Shown: piece after piece, positions 41,719-49,802 of the stretch
Layout of the letters: the number at the start of each line of letters is the position of its first letter
How positions within the stretch are numbered: the first letter of the stretch is position 1
Virus record (IMG/VR): IMGVR_UViG_3300031952_000008
Coordinates: 1 to 64,000 of that record
Length of the DNA stretch: 64,000 nucleotides
Direction: 5' to 3' (one strand)
Source: a virus
Made by a program: the position numbers and the translations under genes
Notes under the pieces: generated by a model
Told to the model about the DNA's origin: nothing
What the model saw: only the letters and a program-made list of their open reading frames with translations
Database searches by the model: none

Positions 41719-41919
41719 TTAGTAACTTTTCTTTTTACTTTTAATTTCCGCTTTAACTTCTTCTACTTTCTTAATTTCTTCAACAAACTCAAACTTGCCA
41801 GTACTAACTAAGTTACCAGCAACCTTATCATTAGTTTCATAAATTCCTCCCTTAACAACACCACAACCCAGTTTCTTATCGTACCCGGGAACTCCATCCT
41901 TATACATTATTTTTACCAT
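41719..41919 (-). CDS. Small unknown late protein
   Basis: A 66-residue protein with a Lys/Glu/Val-rich tail (EEIKKVEEVKAEIKSKKK). The first half (KDGVPGYDKKLGCGVVKGGIY) resembles short head or connector accessory proteins, but no family is certain. ATG 41919 follows AAAGGTGATTTA, a strong ribosome-binding site. Confidence 0.5.
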   Translation of the reverse strand: MVKIMYKDGVPGYDKKLGCGVVKGGIYETNDKVAGNLVSTGKFEFVEEIKKVEEVKAEIKSKKKSY

Positions 41920-41929
41920 TAAATCACCT

Positions 41930-42358
41930 TTATAATCTTATTTTGGAAAGACTTATTTGAATGTTTTCGGCCATAGTATCTTTAATATTAAGTAAAGCCA
42001 TCTGGTAAGCCTGTTCCATAAAATGATAACCTTCAAAACTTTGATGTCCAAACTCAACATATTTAGCATAAGGAGCCTTATTTTCGTCAATAAATACAAA
42101 AAATGTGTTTTCTATACCCTTAGATGCTCTATGTATATCAACCATTATACTTGCCGAAAGATTACCTGTTCTACTAATAGGACCCTTAGGATTATAAGTA
42201 TTCATACTTTCCATAAGATTAATCTCAGCCGATTCGGCAATTCTTTTAGTTTCTTCAATCGCACCATCAACTATACCATTAGCTATAGCATTTTGAACAG
42301 CAATCAATCCTTTGGAAAGAGTATCCTTTTCTACCTTAAAACTTATTCCAAAAGCCAT
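41930..42358 (-). CDS. HK97 gp10-like head-tail connector protein
   Basis: A 142-residue protein with the pattern of the HK97 gp10 family: a helical start, TKRIAESAEINLMESM, RTGNLSASIMV, an ENTFFVFIDENKAPYAKYVEFGH block and a final helix. YAxYVExG is the hallmark of the family, which takes part in head-to-tail joining or tail completion. It sits between the tail terminator-like gene and the tube gene as in other tailed viruses. Confidence 0.75.
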   Translation of the reverse strand: MAFGISFKVEKDTLSKGLIAVQNAIANGIVDGAIEETKRIAESAEINLMESMNTYNPKGPISRTGNLSASIMVDIHRASKGIENTFFVFIDENKAPYAKYVEFGHQSFEGYHFMEQAYQMALLNIKDTMAENIQISLSKIRL

Positions 42359-43573
42359 TTATATCGCCTGCGTGAAATAAAAATACCTAACTGTTATAAA
42401 ACCATGATAAAGTTTAGTGTCCGGGTCAAAAATAATTTTACTAGTACCCAACATTTTAAATCCATCTATATATAAAGCTTGTGTAATACTCTGGTGCTCC
42501 TTTAATGCGTTCTTTATTTCCTTAAAATAATGGGAAACCAAGGTCTCATCTTGAACACTAACCCTAACACCATTAAGTCTAGTAGTAAGTTTAAAATCTT
42601 TCATTGTATAAAAATGGATGTTATAATAACAATAAGTTAGTTCGGAATAATTAGTTCCGAGGGAGATAATATCATTAGTACCAGGAAGTTGCTCTATTTG
42701 TATTCTAGGATAGGTAGCATCTGTTCTAGGCTTATCAAAATGGCACCAAGTTGAACGAGTAGTACCACCTGCTAAAGCACGAGGGTCAGTAAGATAAGTA
42801 TTCAAAATATCTTTTATCTCAATAGCAATAGCGGCCTCATCAACATTATTACTATAATTAGCGGTAAAAGTCCAATTAGTATTATTACCACCATCTACAT
42901 TAGTATCATCATCTGCGGTTATTACAAATCCCGAAACATAACAATCTGTAGGATTGGTATAAGTAACGGTAATAGCATTAGGAATAGCAAAAATATATTG
43001 TGTTCCTAGAGTGCTGGATACGAAAGCATTAACTAATCCATAAGCTCCATTCCAATTACTTGCAGTAAGATTAGTAAAAGTAAAGGTTTGTCCAGCTCCA
43101 AACGTACCAGTAATACCATCAGTTCCGAAAACTAATCTGGAAATTGTACAAGCACCATTAATACTAAAATTACTGGTAAAAGTGCATTGAGGTAAAGCTT
43201 TAGTATTAGTAGTAATTACAGCACCATCTTTACTAAAAGCGTAAGTAGTACTAGAATTAGTAGTATGAGTACAAGTGGCGGAAAGAGTTAAGTTACCGGA
43301 AGAAACAAGAGCTGTTCCACTAAAATCTAAAACAACAGCACCTACTATTGTAATATCTCCTACCGTAAGGGTAGTAGCTCCGAAGGTTATAGTTCCTGTA
43401 TAATCAGCAGTTGTAGTAATACCTGCAACAGTTATACCAGTAGAAAAAGTACAGTTTACATTACTTGTAGTATCGAATATAAGGGTATCTGTGGCACTAA
43501 GAACTCCTAACGACCAGTTAGTTCCTAAATTTCCGTTTTCGGAACTGGAACTACTCCAAATATTGTTAACGAT
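42359..43573 (-). CDS. Beta-rich decoration domain fused to a tail completion-like domain, ATC in the start position
   Basis: One frame is open for 405 codons from 43573 to 42359. Residues 1-250 are Thr/Ser/Asn-rich beta repeats (TNWSLGVLSATDTLIFD, ATTLTVGDITIVGAVVLDF) of the type found in fibre or decoration proteins. From EAAIAIEIKDILNTYLTDP it becomes a tail completion/terminator-like protein. There is no ATG; the first TTG (42805) lies in the middle of a helix. ATC 43573 is eight bases after AAGGGG, where ATG would be expected. Either ATC initiates or a point change destroyed the start; the intact 1.2-kb frame argues for expression. Confidence 0.55.
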   Translation of the reverse strand: MVNNIWSSSSSENGNLGTNWSLGVLSATDTLIFDTTSNVNCTFSTGITVAGITTTADYTGTITFGATTLTVGDITIVGAVVLDFSGTALVSSGNLTLSATCTHTTNSSTTYAFSKDGAVITTNTKALPQCTFTSNFSINGACTISRLVFGTDGITGTFGAGQTFTFTNLTASNWNGAYGLVNAFVSSTLGTQYIFAIPNAITVTYTNPTDCYVSGFVITADDDTNVDGGNNTNWTFTANYSNNVDEAAIAIEIKDILNTYLTDPRALAGGTTRSTWCHFDKPRTDATYPRIQIEQLPGTNDIISLGTNYSELTYCYYNIHFYTMKDFKLTTRLNGVRVSVQDETLVSHYFKEIKNALKEHQSITQALYIDGFKMLGTSKIIFDPDTKLYHGFITVRYFYFTQAI

Positions 43574-43617
43574 TTTTTATTCCCCTTGGACTATTAATAT
43601 GCCACTTGGCACAGAAC

Positions 43618-43791
43618 TCAACAATTCTTTTTCTTTTTAGCTAAAATATCAACATTTAAATCGGTTAACATAGTAGTTCTATGTCTGCATCCTATATCTT
43701 CTATAGGTGTTTCCCTAAATTGCTCATCCAAATTACCGATTACTTTATCTTTGCTCATCGAGCTTTTTTTATTTAAATCAGATTTGACCAT
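43618..43791 (-). CDS. Small basic late protein
   Basis: A 57-residue protein from ATG 43791, seven bases after AAGGTGA, to TGA at 43620-43618. It is charged, with a C-terminal KKKKNC and a Cys/His-containing middle (IGCRHRTTML). No family is recognised. It lies between the connector and the beta-rich tail protein, in line with the late operon. Confidence 0.55.
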   Translation of the reverse strand: MVKSDLNKKSSMSKDKVIGNLDEQFRETPIEDIGCRHRTTMLTDLNVDILAKKKKNC

Positions 43792-43825
43792 TATTTTTCA
43801 CCTTAAAGATATTATTTATAATATC

Positions 43826-44461
43826 TCAAACAGTTGATAAGTATTTATTTCTTTGGAATTGTTGAGTTAAACTAAACATATTAGTATCGTAATCCTCGTC
43901 CCAATCAAGATATTTGTCAGTTAATTGCATTTCTATCTTTTGACGGATAAGGTCTTCATATTCCTTACGCCTATCCTTTATAACTTGTAATTCCTTACTT
44001 GTTTTATCCCCACTCATAGTGTCGGATTTTTCAAGTAATTTCTCGGCTGTTCTAATAGCACAAAGCTTTTTGTAAGGCATACCAGCAAACCAAATAATAA
44101 CTTCTGAATCATCTGCGATTGCAACCCCACCTAAAGTGGTAGAGCTTTGCATTTTAACAATTCCAGCCCCAGTGGCAACCACATAATCCGTGGAAGATTC
44201 TAACTCAGTTTTGGTCGCAGTACCCATATAAACTTTGTCCACTCTTTCTATAGACCTTTCTCCTAAATAAAATTTAGTATAATAATCATTAGTAGTATCA
44301 TCTCTATCCACTTCTGATATAATGGATTGTAATGGATTACCATATTCATCATAAATATATTGTGTTTGTTCGGCTATTTCATAACCTATATCAGTAGTTC
44401 CATACCTACCTACACAGTCTATAATTCTCATAACGTCCGTTGTGCTACAAAGGTCTTGCAT
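43826..44461 (-). CDS. Head-tail connector protein
   Basis: A 211-residue protein with the layout of head completion/adaptor proteins: helical N-terminus with MQDLCSTTDVMRII, a central beta hairpin region (FYLGERSIERVDKVYMG, SEVIIWFAGMPY) and a long C-terminal helix with KKLCAIRTAEKLLEKS. Its place downstream of capsid genes and upstream of gp10-like and tube genes supports the role. A TATA box lies 35 bases before its start. The Shine-Dalgarno site is weak. Confidence 0.65.
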   Translation of the reverse strand: MQDLCSTTDVMRIIDCVGRYGTTDIGYEIAEQTQYIYDEYGNPLQSIISEVDRDDTTNDYYTKFYLGERSIERVDKVYMGTATKTELESSTDYVVATGAGIVKMQSSTTLGGVAIADDSEVIIWFAGMPYKKLCAIRTAEKLLEKSDTMSGDKTSKELQVIKDRRKEYEDLIRQKIEMQLTDKYLDWDEDYDTNMFSLTQQFQRNKYLSTV

Positions 44462-44495
44462 TGTTGTTACCCAATAGTAATAATAGATGTTCTAG

Positions 44496-44503
44496 TATAT
44501 AAA
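44496..44503 (-). promoter_or_regulatory. Probable TATA box upstream of the connector gene
   Basis: On the - strand TTTATATA (44503 down to 44496) lies about 35 bases before ATG 44461, in a 51-base gap between genes. Spacing to the start would leave a leader of about ten bases. It may boost the distal late genes. Confidence 0.45.
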
Positions 44504-44512
44504 CATATCTAT

Positions 44513-44620
44513 TTAATCTTTATAAGGACTACCCTTACTTTTCTCATAATCCCCTATATCTCCCTCTACAACATCCTTCTCTTCTACATTTCCAAATACA
44601 TTCTTTCTAGTTTTAGCCAT
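44513..44620 (-). CDS. Very small late protein
   Basis: A 35-residue charged protein from ATG 44620, five bases after AAGGTGA, to TAA 44515-44513. It contains FGNVEEKDVVEGD and ends GSPYKD. The strong ribosome-binding site supports translation. No family is recognised. Confidence 0.5.
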   Translation of the reverse strand: MAKTRKNVFGNVEEKDVVEGDIGDYEKSKGSPYKD

Positions 44621-44630
44621 AATAGTCACC

Positions 44631-44879
44631 TTAAAAAAATAATATCTTTATAAATATACTAAAAAAAGCAGTAGCAATAGTACCACCTATAATCCTAATC
44701 CAATAAATATCCTTAGCATTCTTAACATGACACTCAGATAGTTCAATGGTTTTATCGTGGATTTTATCTACTTTACTACAAAGATACATTAACATATCAC
44801 GGTCTGTATAACCTGAGTTTCCATTAACTCGCTTAAATTCACTAACTTCAGCTTTTAAAGTCATTTTAGTCAGGGTCAT
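44631..44879 (-). CDS. Small tail-anchored membrane protein (XhlA-like layout)
   Basis: An 82-residue protein: a helical N-terminal region with a conserved-looking DRDMLMYLCSKVDKIHDK, then one hydrophobic segment at about residues 60-81. Coiled segment plus a C-terminal span is the layout of XhlA-type haemolysin/holin partners. ATG 44879 overlaps the upstream stop by 14 bases; ATG 44864 is an alternative. The role is inferred. Confidence 0.5.
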   Translation of the reverse strand: MTLTKMTLKAEVSEFKRVNGNSGYTDRDMLMYLCSKVDKIHDKTIELSECHVKNAKDIYWIRIIGGTIATAFFSIFIKILFF

Positions 44880-45207
44880 ACTTGCTATATGTTATGTTAA
44901 AATCAAATGTCTCACAACTTGAAACGTTATAAACCACTACATTCATAGGAGAACCATTTGCTGCCCAACCAGTCCTATCTGCATAATACCCTGTCTGTTG
45001 TGCTGTTAATAAATTAGTCAACCCAGCTTTATCAACAACTTTAACAATAAACTTATTTGTTGGTATACTTGCTTTTATATTAAACTGTTTTATATCTCCA
45101 CATATACCCGAAACAATTACCGAACTAACACTGCTTCCTGCAAAGGAGGCAATAGTTGCCGTAGTAAGTTTACTAGGATATGTCGCCATAATGCTATTAT
45201 CTGCCAT
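44866..45207 (-). CDS. Unknown structural-type protein, 113 aa
   Basis: A 113-residue beta-rich protein (TIASFAGSSVSSVIVSGICG, NKFIVKVVDKAG, VVVYNVSSCETFDFNITY). No family is recognised, but the composition fits a small virion component. ATG 45207 is chosen because AAGGTG lies eight bases upstream; the longer GTG start at 45216 overlaps that site. Confidence 0.55.
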   Translation of the reverse strand: MADNSIMATYPSKLTTATIASFAGSSVSSVIVSGICGDIKQFNIKASIPTNKFIVKVVDKAGLTNLLTAQQTGYYADRTGWAANGSPMNVVVYNVSSCETFDFNITYSKYDPD

Positions 45208-45234
45208 AAATGACACCTTTTTATTATTTAAAAA

Positions 45235-46263
45235 TTATAACTCTTCAGGCTTTAATTCATAACTCCCCTGTTCTAAAAAATCAATAAATCTATTTTTACA
45301 CTGTTCATGTGAATAGTATTCAACCTTTTCCTGTGCGGTTTCTATAACCTTCTTTCTAAACTCAGGGTCATTTAAAACCTTTTTCAAAAGTTCTCTACCA
45401 GCCTTGACATCCAATGGGTCAAATGTAGTATAAGGATAGCATCTTCTACAACTTTCTACCCTTTCACTTCCGATAACTGGAACTCCCATAGCGGCACAAT
45501 CAATAGTAGTCCTACCATGACTTGTAAGAGTGAACGGTTCTATTACCACTAATGATTCTTGAAGTTCGTCGCAAAAATCTAAATAATTTGTAGCTCCCAA
45601 CATCTCATCAAAATAGGTAGATGTACAAAACTTTTTTCTATCGGCATTTTCTTCATAACCAATTAATCTTATCTTATATCCTAAATCTTTAGGAATAAGT
45701 GAAGGTAGCATTGAAAATGTATCATATCTATGCCAAACAATCGTTATAACTGGCAAAGTTCTTTTTGGCTTTAACGATTTAAGTCTTTTAGTATGACAAG
45801 GATGAGGAGTGGTATGCACTTTCCTTCCTATCATTAATTCCAAAGCATTACTCATATGATGTTCTGTTCCGAAAATCATATCAGCTCCTTTAAGCCCATC
45901 TTTTAAGGCCTGAAGGTAGTCAAAACTTGTTTGCCAAAGCTCAACAGTATAATCAAGGTTGGCTACTATTTTAGTATGTGTATTACCAGCCTTATTAAGC
46001 ATTTCTCTAATTCGATTAACTAAGTGCCAATCTTGAACGCTTAAGTTAACCTGTATAACATCGTAATCGGTAGCTAATTTATCTTTTACTTCATTGAAAA
46101 GAGCGACTTCGCCTTTCCAAACTTGTGCCCACTGGTAACTTCCTGTTCTTAAATAAAATTCTTGCTCAACAAGTCTTTGATGACGATACCAAGTGCATTG
46201 TACCCAACGTAATGTACCATCCATTGCTTTCTCCCTTAACGTCTTTTCGTTATTTACATCCAT
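45235..46263 (-). CDS. Glycosyltransferase inside the late operon
   Basis: A 342-residue GT-B-type protein. The C-terminal half has the family-4 pattern: PVITIVWHRYDTFSMLPSLIP, IRLIGYEENADRK, then LVVIEPFTLTSHGRTTIDCAAMGVPVIGS with the Glu-type nucleotide-sugar site, and a terminal helix. The N-terminal half (QVNLSVQDWHLVNRIREML, GTEHHMSNALELMIG) fits the acceptor domain. It is the only metabolic gene among the virion genes, so it may glycosylate a capsid or tail protein. ATG 46263 follows GGTGATGAATA, which lies inside the end of the upstream endonuclease gene. Confidence 0.75.
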   Translation of the reverse strand: MDVNNEKTLREKAMDGTLRWVQCTWYRHQRLVEQEFYLRTGSYQWAQVWKGEVALFNEVKDKLATDYDVIQVNLSVQDWHLVNRIREMLNKAGNTHTKIVANLDYTVELWQTSFDYLQALKDGLKGADMIFGTEHHMSNALELMIGRKVHTTPHPCHTKRLKSLKPKRTLPVITIVWHRYDTFSMLPSLIPKDLGYKIRLIGYEENADRKKFCTSTYFDEMLGATNYLDFCDELQESLVVIEPFTLTSHGRTTIDCAAMGVPVIGSERVESCRRCYPYTTFDPLDVKAGRELLKKVLNDPEFRKKVIETAQEKVEYYSHEQCKNRFIDFLEQGSYELKPEEL

Positions 46264-46910
46264 TATTCATCACCTTTAACTAACAACCATTTACTCCATT
46301 TTCTTTCTAAACTTATACATCCTGGTTGATATAACCACTCACATAACTTCCTTATACTATCCTTCTTAATATATTCTAATATATAAATGCTTGTATTTTT
46401 TCTAAACTTACCATCAATACCTAACTTTTCTTTAATTAATTCCTTAATTCTTTTTATGAATTGCTCATTACCAACCATATTTAGATAAAATAATGGTTTT
46501 TTATATCTTTTATCATTTAAAAAATATAAACTTCCATCTCCATCAATATATCCTCGGATATAATCTTTAATATACTCATCCGGAATTATTGTAGGAAAAT
46601 TGAGTGTGAATGTTTTTCTTGGAGTTATTCCATAACCGATTAACAATTCTACTAATTCTTTTGAATTACAACTATATTTAATAGCTTTAATTCCTTTATA
46701 TTCATCTTCCGAAATAGGAGATAAACATAGTTTTTCTCTTAACTTATTAAGATGTTCCTTATCTTTCGGATTTAAATGTAGTGATAATCTATAACAAGTA
46801 TATTTTTCTTTTTCATACTGAACACATCCATCCGCACTTATAAATCCTAACCAATAACAGCTTTCGGATGTTAAGTTCCTAAAAAAGTCAATATTAACTT
46901 CATATTTAAT
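46263..46910 (-). CDS. LAGLIDADG homing endonuclease, ATT in the start position
   Basis: A 216-codon frame. The two catalytic helices are CYWLGFISADGC (about residues 18-29) and YIRGYIDGDGSLY (about 113-125). The N-terminus (KYEVNIDFFRNLTSES) matches that of related free-standing endonucleases, so the frame upstream of the first TTG (46646) is coding. No ATG/GTG/TTG is available there; ATT 46910 is seven bases after GGAAGGTG. It sits between a head protein and the glycosyltransferase and is almost certainly a mobile gene. An intron is not evident because both flanking genes are complete. Confidence 0.75.
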   Translation of the reverse strand: MKYEVNIDFFRNLTSESCYWLGFISADGCVQYEKEKYTCYRLSLHLNPKDKEHLNKLREKLCLSPISEDEYKGIKAIKYSCNSKELVELLIGYGITPRKTFTLNFPTIIPDEYIKDYIRGYIDGDGSLYFLNDKRYKKPLFYLNMVGNEQFIKRIKELIKEKLGIDGKFRKNTSIYILEYIKKDSIRKLCEWLYQPGCISLERKWSKWLLVKGDE

Positions 46911-46963
46911 AAAACAACACCTTCCTATTTAATAATCTTTACAAAACTTTACAATGACTTTAC

Positions 46964-47614
46964 TTAGTTATTTTGTCCACCAATACTATATTTGGTCTTA
47001 TACTTTATCCTTAAAGTTATTGCATCTTCCATTAGTGTTGGATGTATGGTATTATAACCATTTGAACCGACTGGAATAGCTGTTGTTCCACATGCTGTTC
47101 CTTGGGTAAAGGTTATTATATCATCACTTGTTGCAATAGGGTAAGGTAACCCGATTATATCTCCCCAACTAAGTCCTATATCACTGCTAGAACTTGCACT
47201 ACCAACTCTCTGTGAGATTGTTGATATAAATGCAAATGCTTGTCTTGTTGATGTAGTAGCATCTGAAACGCTAGGTACATACAAAGTTTCCTGAATATGG
47301 TTTCCCATAGCATTATATCCTTTAAAAGTCAATGGGTCATGGTCTGCATCTGTATGTCCTGTTTCTGCTCCATTTGCACAAACAACTAAGTTAAGTGCGT
47401 AAGGAGGCTGTTTCGCAAATGACGAACAAGTCATTGCACTAATATCTGCCGTTCCAATTCCTTTTAAAACATATCCTGTTAGGATTGCTCCTGTACTAAC
47501 TGCGGAAGCTTGTAGTATTGAATATTCAACTACTGCATTTGGCTCTCCACTTTCATCAGCGATTGTTAGTTTTTTAACAACCAAACCACCATCCCTATAT
47601 CCATAATTCGCCAT
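46964..47614 (-). CDS. Putative head decoration or minor capsid protein
   Basis: A 216-residue protein, beta-rich with few charges. The segment SWGDIIGLPYPIATSDDIITF and the ending TIHPTLMEDAITLRIKYKTKY follow the pattern of small capsid-associated proteins near major capsid genes (G.K.GLP.PIA...D.....NTI......DI...Y). ATG 47614 follows CAGGTGAATAATA. A cluster of three hairpins lies just upstream (47632-47670). Confidence 0.6.
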   Translation of the reverse strand: MANYGYRDGGLVVKKLTIADESGEPNAVVEYSILQASAVSTGAILTGYVLKGIGTADISAMTCSSFAKQPPYALNLVVCANGAETGHTDADHDPLTFKGYNAMGNHIQETLYVPSVSDATTSTRQAFAFISTISQRVGSASSSSDIGLSWGDIIGLPYPIATSDDIITFTQGTACGTTAIPVGSNGYNTIHPTLMEDAITLRIKYKTKYSIGGQNN

Positions 47615-47631
47615 TATTATTCACCTGTTTT

Positions 47632-47670
47632 AACGGTCTAACGACCGTTGCATTGCAACGTTAAAACGTT
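47632..47670 (-). promoter_or_regulatory. Cluster of three overlapping hairpins before the decoration gene
   Basis: AACGGTC/GACCGTT (47632-47638 with 47643-47649), CGTTGC/GCAACG (47646-47651 with 47655-47660) and the palindrome AACGTT..AACGTT (47657-47670). The stems share bases, so they exclude one another. They fill most of the 61-base gap between the two head genes. This could be an RNA processing or attenuation site. Confidence 0.45.
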
Positions 47671-47675
47671 AATTA

Positions 47676-47897
47676 TTACTTCTTCTTTACTTTTTTAATT
47701 ACTTCTTTCACTTTTTCCAAAACAGCAACTTTTTCAACTGGTTTTTCAACCTTTTTCTCAACGACAACTTCTTGTTTTTGAGGGATTTCTTCATTTTTTA
47801 CCTCTCTAATAAAAATAGGGTCTAACCTTCTTTGTTGATACAAAGATAACTTATCCCATTCTTCTTTTGTTATTCTTATCTTCTCATATAATCTCAT
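47676..47897 (-). CDS. Small Lys/Glu/Val-rich late protein
   Basis: A 73-residue protein. The first 35 residues (YEKIRITKEEWDKLSLYQQRRLDPIFIREV) look folded; the rest is a low-complexity VEKKVEKPVEKVAV tail. ATG 47897 follows AGGTGATTGTT and is preferred to the GTG at 47906, which overlaps that site. It is located just after the capsid terminator. Proteins of this shape are common next to capsid genes, but I assign no role. Confidence 0.55.
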   Translation of the reverse strand: MRLYEKIRITKEEWDKLSLYQQRRLDPIFIREVKNEEIPQKQEVVVEKKVEKPVEKVAVLEKVKEVIKKVKKK

Positions 47898-47910
47898 AAC
47901 AATCACCTAA

Positions 47911-47935
47911 AAATAAAAAGGAGGCCGAAGCCTCC
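47911..47935 (-). terminator. UUCG-loop hairpin terminator after the major capsid gene
   Basis: On the - strand GGAGGC, TTCG loop, GCCTCC (47935 down to 47920), followed by TTTTTATTTTT. It lies 20 bases after the capsid stop and in the middle of the late operon, so partial termination here would raise capsid transcript levels over downstream genes. Confidence 0.8.
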
Positions 47936-47956
47936 CAAAAAAGACTTACTCTTTAT

Positions 47957-48988
47957 TTAAGCATCTGAAAAACATCCAAAACAAATTGCACATGCATTTA
48001 TTCTAGACATTTTATACCAAGCGTCCAATAGAACCTTGTGAACTCTCTCATCATCCCAAGTTTCTACTTTGACCTTAGCTTTCTCTTTCCAAACAATACA
48101 AGCAGCAGCAGTAGGGTCTATCATGTAACTGACGTGACCTGTTGCTCCCCAAGCGTCACAGCTAGAGTTTGTTGTGAACAATGTGCTTGTTGATATAAGT
48201 GTTGAAACTTCTATCTTACAACCTACATATGTTTCAATAACTCCTGACTGAACGATTCCACCTGCACCATACTCAGCAGCGTTTGTGAACTGAGATGATT
48301 TAAGCAAGTACTTGTACTGGGTTGGATGTACAAAAAGTACAGCCTGTCCTGGTCTTTTTGCAAAGTTCTTTTTTTGCAATTCGATTTTCATATCGACTAC
48401 TTTATCAACAGTGATAACATCTCCTGTTGCTAGTTCATCTGTGTCAGCAGCGTCTCCACCATAAACTTCTGAAGCTCCTGTAGTTCCTCTTCCTGACCAT
48501 GCTCCTTCTAGACATTTGTTAGCATCTGTTTCTATAGTTTCTAGATACTGTTGAACAAGCATCCTGTGTGCCATTTCAACTAGTGAAACTCTTGTACCAC
48601 TTGCTGTCTCGAATGATATACCGCATCCACCTAGTTTAACATCCCTAGCTGTTAGATAAACGGTTACGTTATCAGCAGTGTCGAAATTAACTAGTGTTCT
48701 TGTCTTACCTTCTGTGTAAGCTGTTCTTCCACCCATTAGGTCTACATCTCCTATTTTAGGCAATACGAATGTTAGGTCGTTATTTCCCATTAGGTCTGTA
48801 AACTCAAGGAAGTACTTTGACAAAACTCTATCAGGCTGAGCATCAAATATGATTCTCTCAGACCATGTTTTTCCCATGATGGATGAGATACCTGTGGTAA
48901 GACCACTAGCTACTCCGCCTACCCATGGACCAAAACCAGAACCGATATCGGTTACTGGTGATATGTCTAATTGTTCTTTAGATGGCAT
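47957..48988 (-). CDS. Major capsid protein, HK97 fold
   Basis: A 343-residue protein directly downstream of the scaffold gene. The layout is that of HK97-fold capsids: a long N-terminal region, SERIIFDAQPDRVLSKYF, then TVYLTARDVKLGGCGISF, a spine helix with LVEMAHRMLVQQYLETIETDA, a P-domain strand region with PGQAVLFVHPTQYKYLLK and an A-domain ending in ETYVGCKIEVSTLI. Several Cys are present (CAICFGC at the end), unusual for a capsid and possibly forming disulfides. ATG 48988 follows GAGGTAATTA. Confidence 0.85.
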   Translation of the reverse strand: MPSKEQLDISPVTDIGSGFGPWVGGVASGLTTGISSIMGKTWSERIIFDAQPDRVLSKYFLEFTDLMGNNDLTFVLPKIGDVDLMGGRTAYTEGKTRTLVNFDTADNVTVYLTARDVKLGGCGISFETASGTRVSLVEMAHRMLVQQYLETIETDANKCLEGAWSGRGTTGASEVYGGDAADTDELATGDVITVDKVVDMKIELQKKNFAKRPGQAVLFVHPTQYKYLLKSSQFTNAAEYGAGGIVQSGVIETYVGCKIEVSTLISTSTLFTTNSSCDAWGATGHVSYMIDPTAAACIVWKEKAKVKVETWDDERVHKVLLDAWYKMSRINACAICFGCFSDA

Positions 48989-49006
48989 ATTAATTACCTC
49001 GTATAT

Positions 49007-49801
49007 TTAGTAAACTCGTACGGATTTATTTCCGAAAACTCCTTCTTTACCTTGCTGTTTAGCCATTTCATCACAAATTTCTGTGAAGAAAGGTTTTGGT
49101 TTTACTAATGCTTCTGGTTTCTTCTCTTCTAGTTTTTCAGTTGCCACAGCCTGTGAAGGATGTGTTATTGTTTCTCCAAGTTTCTCATTTTGTCTCTTAG
49201 CACTCAAACCTGCATTTACCACTTGTTCAAACTCTGAAATCATTGCCACTGGCAACGCTTTTAATTGTTCTACACTCTTATCTTGTCCAAGTTGTTTAAA
49301 ACTAGCACTTAGTTTCTCCAGTCTCTTACATAGTTCAGTTTCTTCAATTTTTGCTAATTTCTCTTGAGATTCTTTCAGTTGTGCCGAAAGTGTCTCTTTT
49401 TCTTTGGAAAAGGTATCTACCTTACTAAGCAATTCAGTATTAGAATTTTTAAGTTCTGAAGACTCCTTACCCAACTTTTCCATATCAACATAAACTTTTG
49501 CAAGTTCTTCCCTTGTTTCTTTTATTATGGAAAGTTGTTCCTTAAGTTTTTCAATAGATAATTGTTCCTTTGCAGGTTCAACTACTGGTTCTACCTTAAG
49601 AACTTCTTTAGGAGCTTCCACTACTTTCTCAGATAATTGTTCAGTTTTTACTTCTTCAACCTTAATAGCAGAATTTTGTTCTACCTTTACTTCTGCCGTG
49701 ATAGGTTGAACAACAATAGTTTCATTATTCATAATTCCACCCATATTTTCATCCTTAACGCCAGAAGCATCAAGAATATCCAATTTACCATCACTATTCA
49801 T
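49007..49801 (-). CDS. Capsid scaffold protein
   Basis: A 264-residue, highly charged, coiled-coil protein (about residues 75-165, LEELAKVYVDMEKLG-type heptads), located between the protease/ChaB genes and the major capsid gene, the standard position for a scaffold. It contains Val/Glu/Lys-rich segments and no hydrophobic core. The N-terminal 20 residues (DGKLDILDASGVKDENM) resemble an EF-hand-like loop. An alternative start at an internal ATG (MNNETI) is possible. ATG 49801 follows AAGGGGTAAGTAA. Confidence 0.7.
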   Translation of the reverse strand: MNSDGKLDILDASGVKDENMGGIMNNETIVVQPITAEVKVEQNSAIKVEEVKTEQLSEKVVEAPKEVLKVEPVVEPAKEQLSIEKLKEQLSIIKETREELAKVYVDMEKLGKESSELKNSNTELLSKVDTFSKEKETLSAQLKESQEKLAKIEETELCKRLEKLSASFKQLGQDKSVEQLKALPVAMISEFEQVVNAGLSAKRQNEKLGETITHPSQAVATEKLEEKKPEALVKPKPFFTEICDEMAKQQGKEGVFGNKSVRVY

Positions 49802-49802
49802 T

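Noticed and set aside
49083-49367. + strand open frame opposite the scaffold gene.
   Set aside because: It is the antisense of Lys/Glu-rich coiled-coil codons and has no ribosome-binding site.
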